A stretch of DNA of 16,112 nucleotides from RGIG8597 sp045133795 (GTDB lineage Bacteria; Spirochaetota; GWE2-31-10). The notes beneath the pieces were generated by a model. The model was given only the letters and a program-made list of their open reading frames with translations. It was not told the DNA's origin and made no database searches. The stretch lies in contig JBGUUT010000085.1 of assembly GCA_045133795.1 (NCBI GenBank), positions 1 through 16,112 of the forward strand, in the 5' to 3' direction. Shown piece by piece: positions 1 to 7,273 of the stretch; positions within the stretch are counted from its first letter, which is position 1; every line of letters begins with the position of its first letter. Position numbers and translations under genes: made by a program.

Positions 1-19
1 ACCGTTAGACGAATTCGAC
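1..19 (-). tRNA. 5' end of probable tRNA-Glu, cut by the window edge
   Basis: Read on the minus strand, bases 19 to 1 give a 7-nt acceptor half (GTCGAAT), the two-base TC linker, and GTCTAACGGT. That last stretch matches the start of the D-arm typical of bacterial tRNA-Glu. It begins 11 nt beyond the 3' end of tRNA-Lys on the same strand, as expected for a tandem tRNA transcript. The anticodon lies outside the window, so identity rests only on the D-arm. Confidence 0.6.
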
Positions 20-30
20 ATTTTAAAGAA

Positions 31-103
31 TGACCTGCAAAGGATTCGAACCTTTGACCCACGCCTTAAAAGGGCGTTGCTCTACCAGCTGAGCTAGCAG
101 GTC
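31..103 (-). tRNA. tRNA-Lys (anticodon UUU)
   Basis: This is a complete 73-nt cloverleaf on the minus strand. The acceptor stem GACCTGC/GCAGGTC (97-103 with 32-38) is a perfect 7 bp. The D-arm is GCTCAGCTGGTAGAGC, the anticodon stem ACGCC/GGCGT holds the loop CTTTTAA (anticodon TTT), and the T-loop is TTCGAAT. The discriminator is A (complement of base 31). No CCA is encoded, so the 3' end must be added after transcription. It is probably co-transcribed with the tRNA-Glu fragment just downstream. Confidence 0.97.
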
Positions 104-122
104 AATTGCTTAGTACACGTGT

Positions 123-152
123 ATTAAAACCATTTTTTGGCGTATTTGTCAA
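123..152 (-). promoter_or_regulatory. Candidate sigma-70-type promoter for the tRNA-Lys/Glu genes
   Basis: On the minus strand a consensus -35 TTGACA (147-152) is followed after 18 nt by TTTAAT (123-128). This places the start a few bases before tRNA-Lys. A palindrome TACACGTGTA (114-123) lies between the -10 and the gene. The -35 is convincing and the -10 is imperfect. Confidence 0.5.
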
Positions 153-201
153 CAAAAAAGTTTTATTTTTTTTATTTTTTTTATTTCATCGGCTGAAATA
201 T

Positions 202-252
202 AAAAAAACCGGACAATCAACTTTCTTTATTAAAGGAGCTGTGATTGTCCGG
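202..252 (-). terminator. Rho-independent terminator of the chemotaxis receptor gene
   Basis: A perfect 11-bp stem (CCGGACAATCA at 209-219 with TGATTGTCCGG at 242-252) encloses a 22-nt loop. On the minus strand it is followed by a run of seven T (202-208). It starts 18 nt past the stop codon of the receptor gene. Confidence 0.93.
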
Positions 253-270
253 CAGATGAATTCGGTTGAA

Positions 271-1725
271 TTAGTTACCTACTAACTGTGTCAGATGGCG
301 AATTTCTCCGTCAAATTCTTTTGTAGTAGAGGCAATTTCTTTTGACATATCAAAGTTTTCGTTAGATGTTTGGCTGATAAGTTCCAATGATTTGGAAATT
401 TCTCGACCACCTTTGTCTAGCTCTTGAATTGCAAAAGATATTTGTTGGAATACTTTTGTAATTTCTTCCAATCTTAAAGATACGTCTTTATATGTTTCGG
501 CAACGGCTTTGTTGAAATCAGAAGTTTTAGTGATTTTGATTTTTGATTCTCGTAACAAATCACCAACTTCAGAAGCCGCACGAGTTGATTTTTCTGCAAG
601 TTTTCGAATTTCTGTTGCAACGACAGCAAAACCTTTTCCGGCATCTCCTGCACGTGCAGCTTCGATTGCGGCATTTAATGCAAGTAAGTTTGTGTTTTCT
701 GCAATTTCATTGATAGCGTCGATACTTTCAATCATTTTCTGACTGAATAATACTAAGTCGTGCATTTCGGAAGAACTTGAGTTTAGTGATGTAGTTCCTT
801 TCTCAGAATCGATTGATACTTTTTCGATTTCTCCGTAAACCAAAGTCGTATTTTTTGCAATTTCTTCGATACTTGACATTAATTCTTCGGTAGAAGAAGC
901 AATTTCTTCGATTCCGGAAGCTTGGGATTCTGAAGCTTCACTTAGCTTTTCTGCATAATCAGAGTTATTACTACTTAATTTTTTAAGGTTTTCTGATAAA
1001 TCTTTTATTCCGGTAACTATTTCTTCCATTCTCTTGTTTTGTTCTGCTGTCTTTTTTTCATTGGCTGTAGCAGATAAGAATAAAAGTTTAATGTAGTTTA
1101 TAATACGTAAACCAAGAACAATTGCTATTATATAGCAAGCTAAACGCATACCGACTTCACCACGCATATTAAAAAGAGTATCGATATATTCTTGACCGCC
1201 GAAGTCCATGTGCAGTACGGTAAAAAAGAAAACAAAGTCGGCAAGCATTACAAATGTTGCTGTAATGATAAATACTCTTTTGCTCATAAAAAGAATTGAG
1301 AAAATGATACCTATAAGTCCTAGCATCCATACTTGGTGATTGTATCCCAGACATACATATGAATATAGCGGAACTATTGTACTGAAAGTCAACGGGATAA
1401 TATATTTTAAGCTACCGTGTATTTTTTTGAAGAAAAAGAAAATTATTGTCGGGATTAGATTTAATATTGAAAATCCGATGGTAAAAACAATTATTTGCGT
1501 TTTAAAATCTTCAAATTGTCGTTGCTGTGTGATTTGTGAAATAACAAAAAATATTTCCCCCATAACCATTGTAAGCCATGTTGTTGTAATTGCGAAAATA
1601 TTTAATTTCTTGTTTTCGCTATTCATAGCAGAATCTGCGTTTTGTTCTGCGTGTGATAACCCGGAAATCTTTTTTATTCCTTTGTCTAATTTGTTCTTTA
1701 TTTTTTCTTTCACGTTTTTTGCCAT
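271..1725 (-). CDS. Methyl-accepting chemotaxis protein with a multi-spanning membrane sensor
   Basis: 484-residue chemoreceptor. The C-terminal half is the cytoplasmic signalling hairpin: the tip at about residues 340-375 carries the highly conserved ENTNLLALNAAIEAARAG stretch followed by GKGFAVVATEIRKLAEKS, which in the family contacts CheA and CheW. Residues 41-216 contain about six hydrophobic spans (roughly 41-62, 76-98, 107-125, 132-147, 149-171, 190-216) after a lysine-rich cytoplasmic head. I see no large periplasmic ligand domain, and no HAMP domain is recognisable between the last span and the helical bundle. The C-terminus (LTQLVGN) lacks an NWETF-type CheR/CheB tether. The start at 1725 has only a weak ribosome site (AGAGTGG). 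It is transcribed alone, with its own terminator and a sigma-28-like promoter candidate. The ligand is unknown; a membrane-embedded or energy-state stimulus is possible but unsupported. Confidence 0.93.
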   Translation of the reverse strand: MAKNVKEKIKNKLDKGIKKISGLSHAEQNADSAMNSENKKLNIFAITTTWLTMVMGEIFFVISQITQQRQFEDFKTQIIVFTIGFSILNLIPTIIFFFFKKIHGSLKYIIPLTFSTIVPLYSYVCLGYNHQVWMLGLIGIIFSILFMSKRVFIITATFVMLADFVFFFTVLHMDFGGQEYIDTLFNMRGEVGMRLACYIIAIVLGLRIINYIKLLFLSATANEKKTAEQNKRMEEIVTGIKDLSENLKKLSSNNSDYAEKLSEASESQASGIEEIASSTEELMSSIEEIAKNTTLVYGEIEKVSIDSEKGTTSLNSSSSEMHDLVLFSQKMIESIDAINEIAENTNLLALNAAIEAARAGDAGKGFAVVATEIRKLAEKSTRAASEVGDLLRESKIKITKTSDFNKAVAETYKDVSLRLEEITKVFQQISFAIQELDKGGREISKSLELISQTSNENFDMSKEIASTTKEFDGEIRHLTQLVGN

Positions 1726-1780
1726 AAAAAACCACTCTTGTTATAAATTTCGGCATAAACCGATGTTTTGTCTTTAAATA

Positions 1781-1807
1781 CTATCGGATTTCAATAAAGT
1801 TTTATTA
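1781..1807 (-). promoter_or_regulatory. Candidate sigma-28 (FliA) promoter for the chemotaxis receptor
   Basis: On the minus strand, CCGATAG (1781-1787) lies 16 nt downstream of TAAT (1804-1807). The FliA pattern is TAAA-16-CCGATAA, so spacing is exact, the -10 has one mismatch and the -35 one mismatch. A TAAA at 1801-1804 would instead give 13 nt. The predicted start is near 1773, leaving a leader of about 50 nt. Confidence 0.45.
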
Positions 1808-1999
1808 ATGCAAAATTGTGGAAACACAAAAAATATTTTGAGAATTCTACAAAATTGAATCAATAAAAACTTTTCTCATAATTTGTTTTGTGTTACATTA
1901 TCTTGTTTTTTAGCAAGCCTTTCAACTAAATAAAAAAAATCACGGAAAAATAATTTAACTATTTTATTTGTATGAAAACAAAAAATAACGGAGAAGATT

Positions 2000-3580
2000 A
2001 TGTACAAGAAAATTATAATAGGTGCGGGACTTGGTGGTTTAATTCACGGAATTTTACACAAAATGGCTCGTCCGGACGATGAAGTTGTGATTTATGACGG
2101 AAACAGAATCCCGGGAGGTTTCTGTACTGCATTTCAAAAACATACAACTTACCAAAATGAAAAAATTACTTACACGGTAAATATTCCTTTAATCACGAGT
2201 GATTTCCAGCCCGGCGATCCTTTGGCGAATTTGCTTGATTATATGGGAGTAAAAAATCTTAAATGGAAAGTTATAGATAATTTATTTGAATATTATCCTT
2301 TAAATGAAGAACCTTTTGTTTTGCGTGGAAAAGATCCGGAATCTTTGGCAAACCTTGCTTCTTCACCTAAGGAAAAAGCTAATGTTATGAAATTCTTTTC
2401 AATGATGAAAAAGTTTTATAATAGCTTGATGGATAAATGTCATTTATTTCCTAATCCAATAGAAGCAATCGGAATGCTTTGTCGTACACCGAGTACGATT
2501 ATCAGAATTTTAACTGATGGAACTTATTTAAAAACTATAGATAAAATAGGTATCAAGACTCAGACAATTCGTGAAATTCTTTGTGCAGCCGAAGCGTTTT
2601 TAGGTGTTGAGGCGGATTTGGTAAGTTCTGCAGCGGAACTTTCAATGATTCAGAGTTTCTTGCAAAATACGTCATTACAACCGACTGACGGTGATACATT
2701 CCAAACATTAAGTGATAATTTAGCAGAACGTTTTAAAGAATTGGGCGGAAAGTTAGAATTGCAAACACGTGTTAAAAAAATTACTTTCCAAGGAAAAAAA
2801 GCTACCGGCGTGATTGTCGGAAATGAAAGTATTACGGCAGACAGTGTGGTTATAGCAACAGCTCAAGACGTTATAGCACCGTTGATTGAAGACGGAGCGT
2901 ATATTCCTGCTATTAAGAAAAGATTGAAGAAGATTGAAAAATTGCCGCCGCCTAATTCTGATTATTATTCTTATTTCCTCATTGATAAAAAAGCAATCGA
3001 GGAAAAACCGGAGCTTTTAAATACTGCATATCATATTTATAAATTACCGGAAAATAATGAAATTGATAATTGGAAATTACCGGTTTGGGTTCCTAATGAA
3101 CTGATAAATGATAAATATTATGTTCTTACTATGGTAATTACGGAAAAAGACCAAGCTAAAATAGACGAATGGGTAAAATTGCGTGATACAAATCTTCAGA
3201 AGTATACAGAAGAAAAAGAAAAAATGGCTCAGAAATTTATTAAGACATTACAAGATGTAGAGCCGTTGTTTGTTAAATATCCGCCGTTGAAACATTTGAT
3301 GACTATGAGTCCGGCATCTTATAATCCTTACGGTTCAAAATATCCGTTAAGCGGTTTAGCTCCGGTTCCGGAAAATTTCTTGCTCAACAGAATGACTCCT
3401 GTAATGTTGGATAATTTATTCTTGTCAGGAAACTCAAATTTCTGTTGCGGTGTTTGGGGGGCAATGGCCGGAGCATGGCAGAGTTTTGTTTGTGCTTATG
3501 AAAAAGAATTTGGTGTTAAAATCGGTAATCATGATATTTTATATAAAAGCACATTAAAAAACTTACCGGCAAAAAGATAA
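2000..3580 (+). CDS. FAD-dependent oxidoreductase, phytoene desaturase (CrtI/RetSat)-like
   Basis: 526-residue flavoprotein. The N-terminus has the Rossmann dinucleotide motif IIIGAGLGGL (residues 5-14), an acidic residue at the end of the second strand (IYDGN, 31-35), then PGGFC. The C-terminus carries the second FAD-contacting segment, NLFLSGNSNFCCGVWGAMAG (472-491), typical of phytoene-desaturase-like and amine-oxidase-superfamily proteins. Family members desaturate, saturate or isomerise polyprenoid chains, but many bacterial relatives have no known substrate. No crtB, geranylgeranyl synthase or other carotenoid gene is nearby, so a role in pigment synthesis cannot be assumed. The start is supported by GGAG six bases before the ATG. 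The gene stands alone, followed by a terminator at 3604-3639. The family is confident; the substrate is unknown. Confidence 0.85.
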   Translation: MYKKIIIGAGLGGLIHGILHKMARPDDEVVIYDGNRIPGGFCTAFQKHTTYQNEKITYTVNIPLITSDFQPGDPLANLLDYMGVKNLKWKVIDNLFEYYPLNEEPFVLRGKDPESLANLASSPKEKANVMKFFSMMKKFYNSLMDKCHLFPNPIEAIGMLCRTPSTIIRILTDGTYLKTIDKIGIKTQTIREILCAAEAFLGVEADLVSSAAELSMIQSFLQNTSLQPTDGDTFQTLSDNLAERFKELGGKLELQTRVKKITFQGKKATGVIVGNESITADSVVIATAQDVIAPLIEDGAYIPAIKKRLKKIEKLPPPNSDYYSYFLIDKKAIEEKPELLNTAYHIYKLPENNEIDNWKLPVWVPNELINDKYYVLTMVITEKDQAKIDEWVKLRDTNLQKYTEEKEKMAQKFIKTLQDVEPLFVKYPPLKHLMTMSPASYNPYGSKYPLSGLAPVPENFLLNRMTPVMLDNLFLSGNSNFCCGVWGAMAGAWQSFVCAYEKEFGVKIGNHDILYKSTLKNLPAKR

Positions 3581-3603
3581 GCTGATAATTTTTTATAAAA
3601 GAT

Positions 3604-3639
3604 GGGGCGGTTCGGTATTCCGAAGTGCCCTGTTTTTTT
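3604..3639 (+). terminator. Rho-independent terminator after the oxidoreductase gene
   Basis: The stem GGGGC..TTCGG with CCGAA..GCCCT has a TATT loop and a small 2x2 internal mismatch, and is followed by seven T (3633-3639). It lies 23 nt past the stop codon, so the methyltransferase that follows probably has its own promoter or depends on readthrough. Confidence 0.85.
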
Positions 3640-3663
3640 CTCAAAATTGTTAATGAGGGATTT

Positions 3664-4392
3664 ATGGGATTTACAGAAAAAAAGTTTTTATCGCTTTCAC
3701 CGTTAAACAGAACTAAGAAACTTGCTTTTGCAGTTCGTGAGTTTCTTTATAATCGTGAAGAAAAGGCTTATGTTGAAGATTTATTACATTGGTATAACTC
3801 GTGTTTATCACCGCAAGCCGGTTTGGAAGTTCCGCAAAATCAAACACAATGGCAGATTTTGTCTCAGAAATTGTTGCAAGAAATAGGTGAAGAATATGAT
3901 TATGTTGATTCTCAGCTTTTTGATGAGGAAGTCAATCGGTGCGGAAAAGGTGTGATTTTACTTGATAATATACGAGCTCCGTATAATGTAGGCGGAATAT
4001 TGCGTTCGGCAGAAGCATTTAATGCAGAAATGGTAGCTTTGTGTGGGATTACTCCCGGGCTTGATAATGCAAAAGTAAAACGAGCATCGATGAATGTGCC
4101 TATAGAAACTGTTTATTTTGAAACTACTATTGAAGCTGTGAATTTTTTTAAGGCAAAAGGATTTACTGTTATTTCTATAGAAAAGTGTAACGGTTCGATT
4201 GATATTAATGAAGTAAAAGGTTTGCCTGATGTAGAAAAGCGAGTTTTAGTTTTGGGTAACGAAGAATTCGGTGTAGGACAAGAGATTCTTGAAGCTTCTG
4301 ATTTGATTATTCATATTCCTTTGACCGGGTATAAAAACTCGTTAAATGTGTGTACTGCCGCAGGAATTGCAATGTATGCACTTTTAAAATAA
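3664..4392 (+). CDS. SpoU/TrmH-family RNA 2'-O-ribose methyltransferase
   Basis: 242 residues from the ATG at 3664. The SPOUT motifs appear in order. Motif 1 is LDNIRAPYNVGGILRSAEAF (100-119), with the conserved N108 and catalytic-type R114. Motif 2 is VLGNEEFGVG (196-205). Motif 3 is IPLTGYKNSLNVCTAAGIA (218-236), where the polypeptide forms the S-adenosylmethionine-binding knot. The first 90 residues are a helical extension that may bind RNA. Family members methylate a ribose 2'-OH in tRNA or rRNA; which RNA cannot be read from sequence. The start was chosen because GAGGGA (3655-3660) precedes this ATG. An upstream GTG at 3625 in the same frame lies inside the terminator hairpin and is unlikely. 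The gene ends in the bidirectional terminator. Confidence 0.9.
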   Translation: MGFTEKKFLSLSPLNRTKKLAFAVREFLYNREEKAYVEDLLHWYNSCLSPQAGLEVPQNQTQWQILSQKLLQEIGEEYDYVDSQLFDEEVNRCGKGVILLDNIRAPYNVGGILRSAEAFNAEMVALCGITPGLDNAKVKRASMNVPIETVYFETTIEAVNFFKAKGFTVISIEKCNGSIDINEVKGLPDVEKRVLVLGNEEFGVGQEILEASDLIIHIPLTGYKNSLNVCTAAGIAMYALLK

Positions 4393-4429
4393 AAAAAGAC
4401 TGTCTGTTTTTTTACAGGCAGTCTTTTTT
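4392..4429. terminator. Bidirectional terminator between convergent genes
   Basis: A 9-bp stem (GACTGTCTG 4398-4406 with CAGGCAGTC 4415-4423, one G-T pair) is flanked by six A on the left (4392-4397) and six T on the right (4424-4429). It therefore reads as a terminator on both strands. The stop codon of the methyltransferase overlaps the A-tract, and the GH13 gene on the other strand ends at 4436. Confidence 0.93.
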
Positions 4430-4435
4430 GTTTAT

Positions 4436-5716
4436 TTACGCTTTACCGTAATCGTCGGCAGAACCGAAAATCTTAATTTCACCCGGTTTTAATTCGATAT
4501 CAAGCTTCACTATGTTGCCGTCAATTCTTCCTTCCGGAGAATAATCTTTAACATTTCCTCGTTCGAGAATTGCTTCTACATTTTCTAAATAAATATGTTG
4601 TGTACTATCAACGTTTTTGTTTAATACGATAAGAACCTTTTGGTAGTTCCAATCTTTACAGAAACAGAAAACGTTTTGCCAATTACTTTGATCTATAATA
4701 GTTATCGGGCTTTCTTCATGCAAAGGTAAGAATGCTTTTTTCACTTCCAAAACTCTGCGGATGTTTTCGGAGAAATCCATTCCGGTATTTTCCCAATCGT
4801 TAGGATTTGTACTTACTGTATTTATGCGTTTTGTAAATGCGTATTCTATTCCTGTAGTAATCATGAAACCTTTAGAGAATAAAGCAGAAAAATAGATTCT
4901 TTGCAAAAAGTGATTAATGTTTTTATTACATTCAATATATAATCTGTCAGTGTCATGTCCGGAAGGGAATGATACGGAAGGAGAAAATTTTCTCGACATT
5001 TCGTATTGTTCAAGACACCATGGGTCATTAAAATTCCACCATTTTGAAGAATTAAAAATGTAATCAAAACCACAGTTTGATAAAGCTTCGATTTGTACCG
5101 GAGTACAACCGAGTGTTTCTGCAAGAAAAACTATTTCTGAATGTTTTGCTTTAAGATTGGAAATTAAAAAACTCCAGAAAACATTCGGAATTTGATAAGC
5201 TGCATCACATCTGAAACCGGAAAATCCCATTTCTATAAAGTATTCACACATGTCTTGAAGGTATTTCCATAAATTATCACGGTCACTGCTTCCTTCAAGA
5301 TTAAATTGTGCTAAATCTCCCCATTCAACAAAAGTTCCGTTTTCCCATGCACCAGGTTTTTTGATGTCTCCGTTTTCCAGGATATACCAATCTTTGTGCT
5401 CTTTAGTTAAAGGTGAATCAAAAGCTGTGTGGTTAATAACCAAATCCATGAATACATCGATACCTTTTTCTTTCGCTTTAGAAAGGAAAAGTTTTATTTG
5501 TTCTTCAGGTGTACCGTCTTCACTTGAGAACATCATGTCATTTAAACGATAGTATTCTTTGACGGAATAAAGACTTCCGGAATAACCGGGATAATGAATC
5601 GGATTGATGTAAATACTGTTAAATCCCATTTTTTGGATGTGATCTAATGCATTAATCCAATCTTTTATAGTTCTATAAAGTCGTGGATAAAGATTGTAAA
5701 TATATAACGCTTTCAT
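4436..5716 (-). CDS. GH13 alpha-amylase-family glycoside hydrolase, cytoplasmic
   Basis: 426 residues with the conserved regions of family GH13 in order: region I DLVINH (91-96), region II GFRCDAAY (167-174, nucleophile D171), region III FLAETLG (197-203, acid/base E200), and region IV FPSGHDTDR (250-258, H254 and stabilising D255). All three catalytic acids are present. In region IV the usual Asn of the NHD triplet is Gly, which may alter substrate binding. Domain B between strand 3 and helix 3 is short, and residues about 335-420 form a small C-terminal beta domain. No signal peptide is visible, so it should act on intracellular glucan, maltodextrin or trehalose-like substrates; specificity is unresolved. 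The start codon lies 1 nt after the stop of the ornithine carbamoyltransferase gene, with GGAAG inside that gene as ribosome site, so the two are co-transcribed and perhaps translationally coupled. Confidence 0.88.
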   Translation of the reverse strand: MKALYIYNLYPRLYRTIKDWINALDHIQKMGFNSIYINPIHYPGYSGSLYSVKEYYRLNDMMFSSEDGTPEEQIKLFLSKAKEKGIDVFMDLVINHTAFDSPLTKEHKDWYILENGDIKKPGAWENGTFVEWGDLAQFNLEGSSDRDNLWKYLQDMCEYFIEMGFSGFRCDAAYQIPNVFWSFLISNLKAKHSEIVFLAETLGCTPVQIEALSNCGFDYIFNSSKWWNFNDPWCLEQYEMSRKFSPSVSFPSGHDTDRLYIECNKNINHFLQRIYFSALFSKGFMITTGIEYAFTKRINTVSTNPNDWENTGMDFSENIRRVLEVKKAFLPLHEESPITIIDQSNWQNVFCFCKDWNYQKVLIVLNKNVDSTQHIYLENVEAILERGNVKDYSPEGRIDGNIVKLDIELKPGEIKIFGSADDYGKA

Positions 5717-5717
5717 A

Positions 5718-6689
5718 TTATTTTCTTCCGCCTCCTATTAATAAAGTAAGCATAGCTTTTATTGTATGCATTCTATTTTCTGCTTCTTCAAAAACAAGCG
5801 AATTAGCTGATTCAAAAACATCTTCGGTTACTTCCATGTGATGTATACCGTTTTCATGTGATGCCGGTAAACAGTGGAAGAATACTGAATCTTTTCCGGT
5901 TGCTTCCATGAGTTTTTTATTAACTTGATATTTAGTCAAAGATTCAATACGTTCTTTTATGCCCGGCTGGTTTTCTTCTCCCATACTTACCCATACGTCT
6001 GTATAGATAATATCAGCTCCTTTTACTGCTTCATAAGGGTCTTCTGTCAAAACGATAGAAACATTATCTTTCATTTCGTCAGCTTTCTTTATAATATTCT
6101 CTGTAGGGAAAAGATTTTTTGGTGCACCGATGGCAAAATCCATTCCCATGCGAACACAACCTAACAATAAACTGTTTGCCATATTATTACGCCCGTCACC
6201 GACATAAGCCATTTTTAAACCTCGGATTTTACCGAAACATTCTTTAGCTGTCATTAAATCGGCTAAAACTTGTGTTGGGTGGAAATCGTCGGTCAAGCCG
6301 TTTATTACCGGAATACCGGAATATTCGGCTAACATTTCAACAGCTTTTTGTTCGTATCCGCGGTACAAAATACCGTCGTACATTCTTCCTAAAACTCTGG
6401 CAGTGTCTTTTACGGATTCTTTTTTTCCGAGTTGGATTGCATCTTTACCTAAAAATTCGGCATGACCGCCTTCATCAAGACAAGCTACACTGGTAGCACA
6501 ACGTGTTCTTGTTGAAGTTTTTTCAAAAATCATTGCAATATTTTTGTCTTTTAAATAATAATTGTGAATTCCGGCACGTTTTAAACGTTTCAATTCGATG
6601 GCCCAATCAATGAAGTAGGCAATTTCATCCGGTGTATATTCCGTTAAGGTAAGAAGACTTTTTCCCAAAAAATCAGAACGAATTTCCAT
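5718..6689 (-). CDS. argF: Ornithine carbamoyltransferase (catabolic ArcB-like by sequence)
   Basis: 323-residue enzyme interconverting ornithine plus carbamoyl phosphate and citrulline plus phosphate. The carbamoyl-phosphate loop STRTR is at 59-63, HPTQ at 137-140, the ornithine loop DVWVSMG at 231-237, and the catalytic cysteine motif HCLPA at 272-276, so all active-site elements are intact. Stretches such as LGKKESVKDTARVLGRMYDG (87-106) and GDGRNNMANSLL resemble catabolic enzymes of the arginine deiminase pathway more than classical biosynthetic ArgF, but direction cannot be proven here. No arcA, arcC or other arg gene is in the window. The start is supported by GGAG seven bases before the ATG. 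A good promoter lies upstream at 6731-6759, and the GH13 gene follows after 1 nt. Confidence 0.96.
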   Translation of the reverse strand: MEIRSDFLGKSLLTLTEYTPDEIAYFIDWAIELKRLKRAGIHNYYLKDKNIAMIFEKTSTRTRCATSVACLDEGGHAEFLGKDAIQLGKKESVKDTARVLGRMYDGILYRGYEQKAVEMLAEYSGIPVINGLTDDFHPTQVLADLMTAKECFGKIRGLKMAYVGDGRNNMANSLLLGCVRMGMDFAIGAPKNLFPTENIIKKADEMKDNVSIVLTEDPYEAVKGADIIYTDVWVSMGEENQPGIKERIESLTKYQVNKKLMEATGKDSVFFHCLPASHENGIHHMEVTEDVFESANSLVFEEAENRMHTIKAMLTLLIGGGRK

Positions 6690-6730
6690 AATTTAACTCC
6701 AGTAGGGTGATTAATTACTTTAAATGCCTA

Positions 6731-6759
6731 TTTATATAGTATTTTATTTATTTTAACAA
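6731..6759 (-). promoter_or_regulatory. Candidate sigma-70-type promoter of the ornithine carbamoyltransferase-GH13 operon
   Basis: On the minus strand TTGTTA (6754-6759), a 17-nt spacer and TATAAA (6731-6736) give near-consensus elements, with a start expected near 6724 and a leader of about 35 nt. No convincing ArgR box is seen near it. Confidence 0.6.
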
Positions 6760-6771
6760 GCTCGAATATAT

Positions 6772-6796
6772 AAAAGTTCACTATAAATAAACTTTT
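6772..6796 (-). terminator. Possible weak terminator after gtrA
   Basis: The inverted repeat AAAAGTT (6772-6778) and AACTTTT (6790-6796) has an 11-nt loop and an AT-rich run on the minus-strand 3' side. The stem is AT-only apart from one G-C pair, so readthrough from gtrA into the ornithine carbamoyltransferase gene is possible. Confidence 0.3.
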
Positions 6797-6829
6797 TGGT
6801 TAAATTAAAGTGAGTTTTTGGGATTTATT

Positions 6830-7267
6830 TTAAGATGAAAATACGAAATATTTATCAAGAAAGAACTTTATCGTATAGCCGGCTGCCAATCCTAAAATTA
6901 AACCTAAATATTCTTGGTTTAAATAAATCTTAAACGATAACTGAACGCCCCAAAACAGGAAAGTAGTAAATACAGAGAATAAAGTATAAAGTCCGATACC
7001 GGTAATTTCTTTTTGTTTAGTTGCATGTTTTTCCTTTTTAAATACCAGAAAACGGTCTACCGAATATTTAAAAATAAAGGCTGCTATTGTAGCTGTAGCA
7101 AGTTTTAATAACGTTGCGATATCTATACTTTTGTAAATCTGTAAAGAGAAAAAACTCTTGTTAATTGAATAAAACATGATTTCGCAAAGCTTTTGTACTA
7201 AAAAGTTTAGAACGGTAGAGCAGATTGCGAATATTATGTACATAATATATTGGTAGTTAATTTTCAT
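6830..7267 (-). CDS. GtrA-family small membrane protein
   Basis: 145 residues with four predicted spans (about 7-29, 51-69, 88-110, 119-138). The family's internal duplication is visible: each half ends in a charged aromatic motif, KYSVDRFLVF (67-76) and KFFLDKYFVF (134-143). GtrA-like proteins take part in moving lipid-linked sugars across membranes or in cell-surface polysaccharide synthesis. The partner glycosyltransferase often lies next door, but none is present here. The ATG at 7267 has no Shine-Dalgarno sequence, and a near-consensus promoter ends only six bases before it, suggesting a leaderless transcript. It is divergent from the 7TM-LuxR regulator across 94 nt, so that regulator may control it (inference only). 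Confidence 0.82.
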   Translation of the reverse strand: MKINYQYIMYIIFAICSTVLNFLVQKLCEIMFYSINKSFFSLQIYKSIDIATLLKLATATIAAFIFKYSVDRFLVFKKEKHATKQKEITGIGLYTLFSVFTTFLFWGVQLSFKIYLNQEYLGLILGLAAGYTIKFFLDKYFVFSS

Positions 7268-7273
7268 GTTGCG

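Noticed and set aside
1340..1777. Open reading frame antisense to the chemoreceptor, and similar antisense or out-of-frame ORFs (for example 10618-10809, 5925-6164, 8572-8838)
   Set aside because: They lie wholly or mostly within convincing genes, lack ribosome sites and show no recognisable protein features; they are by-products of low-G+C coding sequence.
1815..1855. Small hairpins (TTGTG-GAAA-CACAA and a TTTTG/CAAAA pair) in the gap before the oxidoreductase gene
   Set aside because: Stems of five base pairs in AT-rich DNA are expected by chance, and no T-run or conserved arrangement gives them a function.
3625..3663. Longer methyltransferase starting at GTG 3625
   Set aside because: The GTG lies within the terminator hairpin of the preceding gene and has no ribosome site; the ATG at 3664 has GAGGGA at good spacing and starts the sensible protein.
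6761..6780. ArgR box near the ornithine carbamoyltransferase promoter
   Set aside because: TGAAC and ATTCG half-sites are present but separated by eight bases instead of four, so the match to the ARG-box pattern fails.
6980..7010. Sigma-28-like CCGATAC inside gtrA on the plus strand
   Set aside because: The nearest TAAA is 9 nt away, not 14-17, and the site is inside a coding region pointing at no gene.
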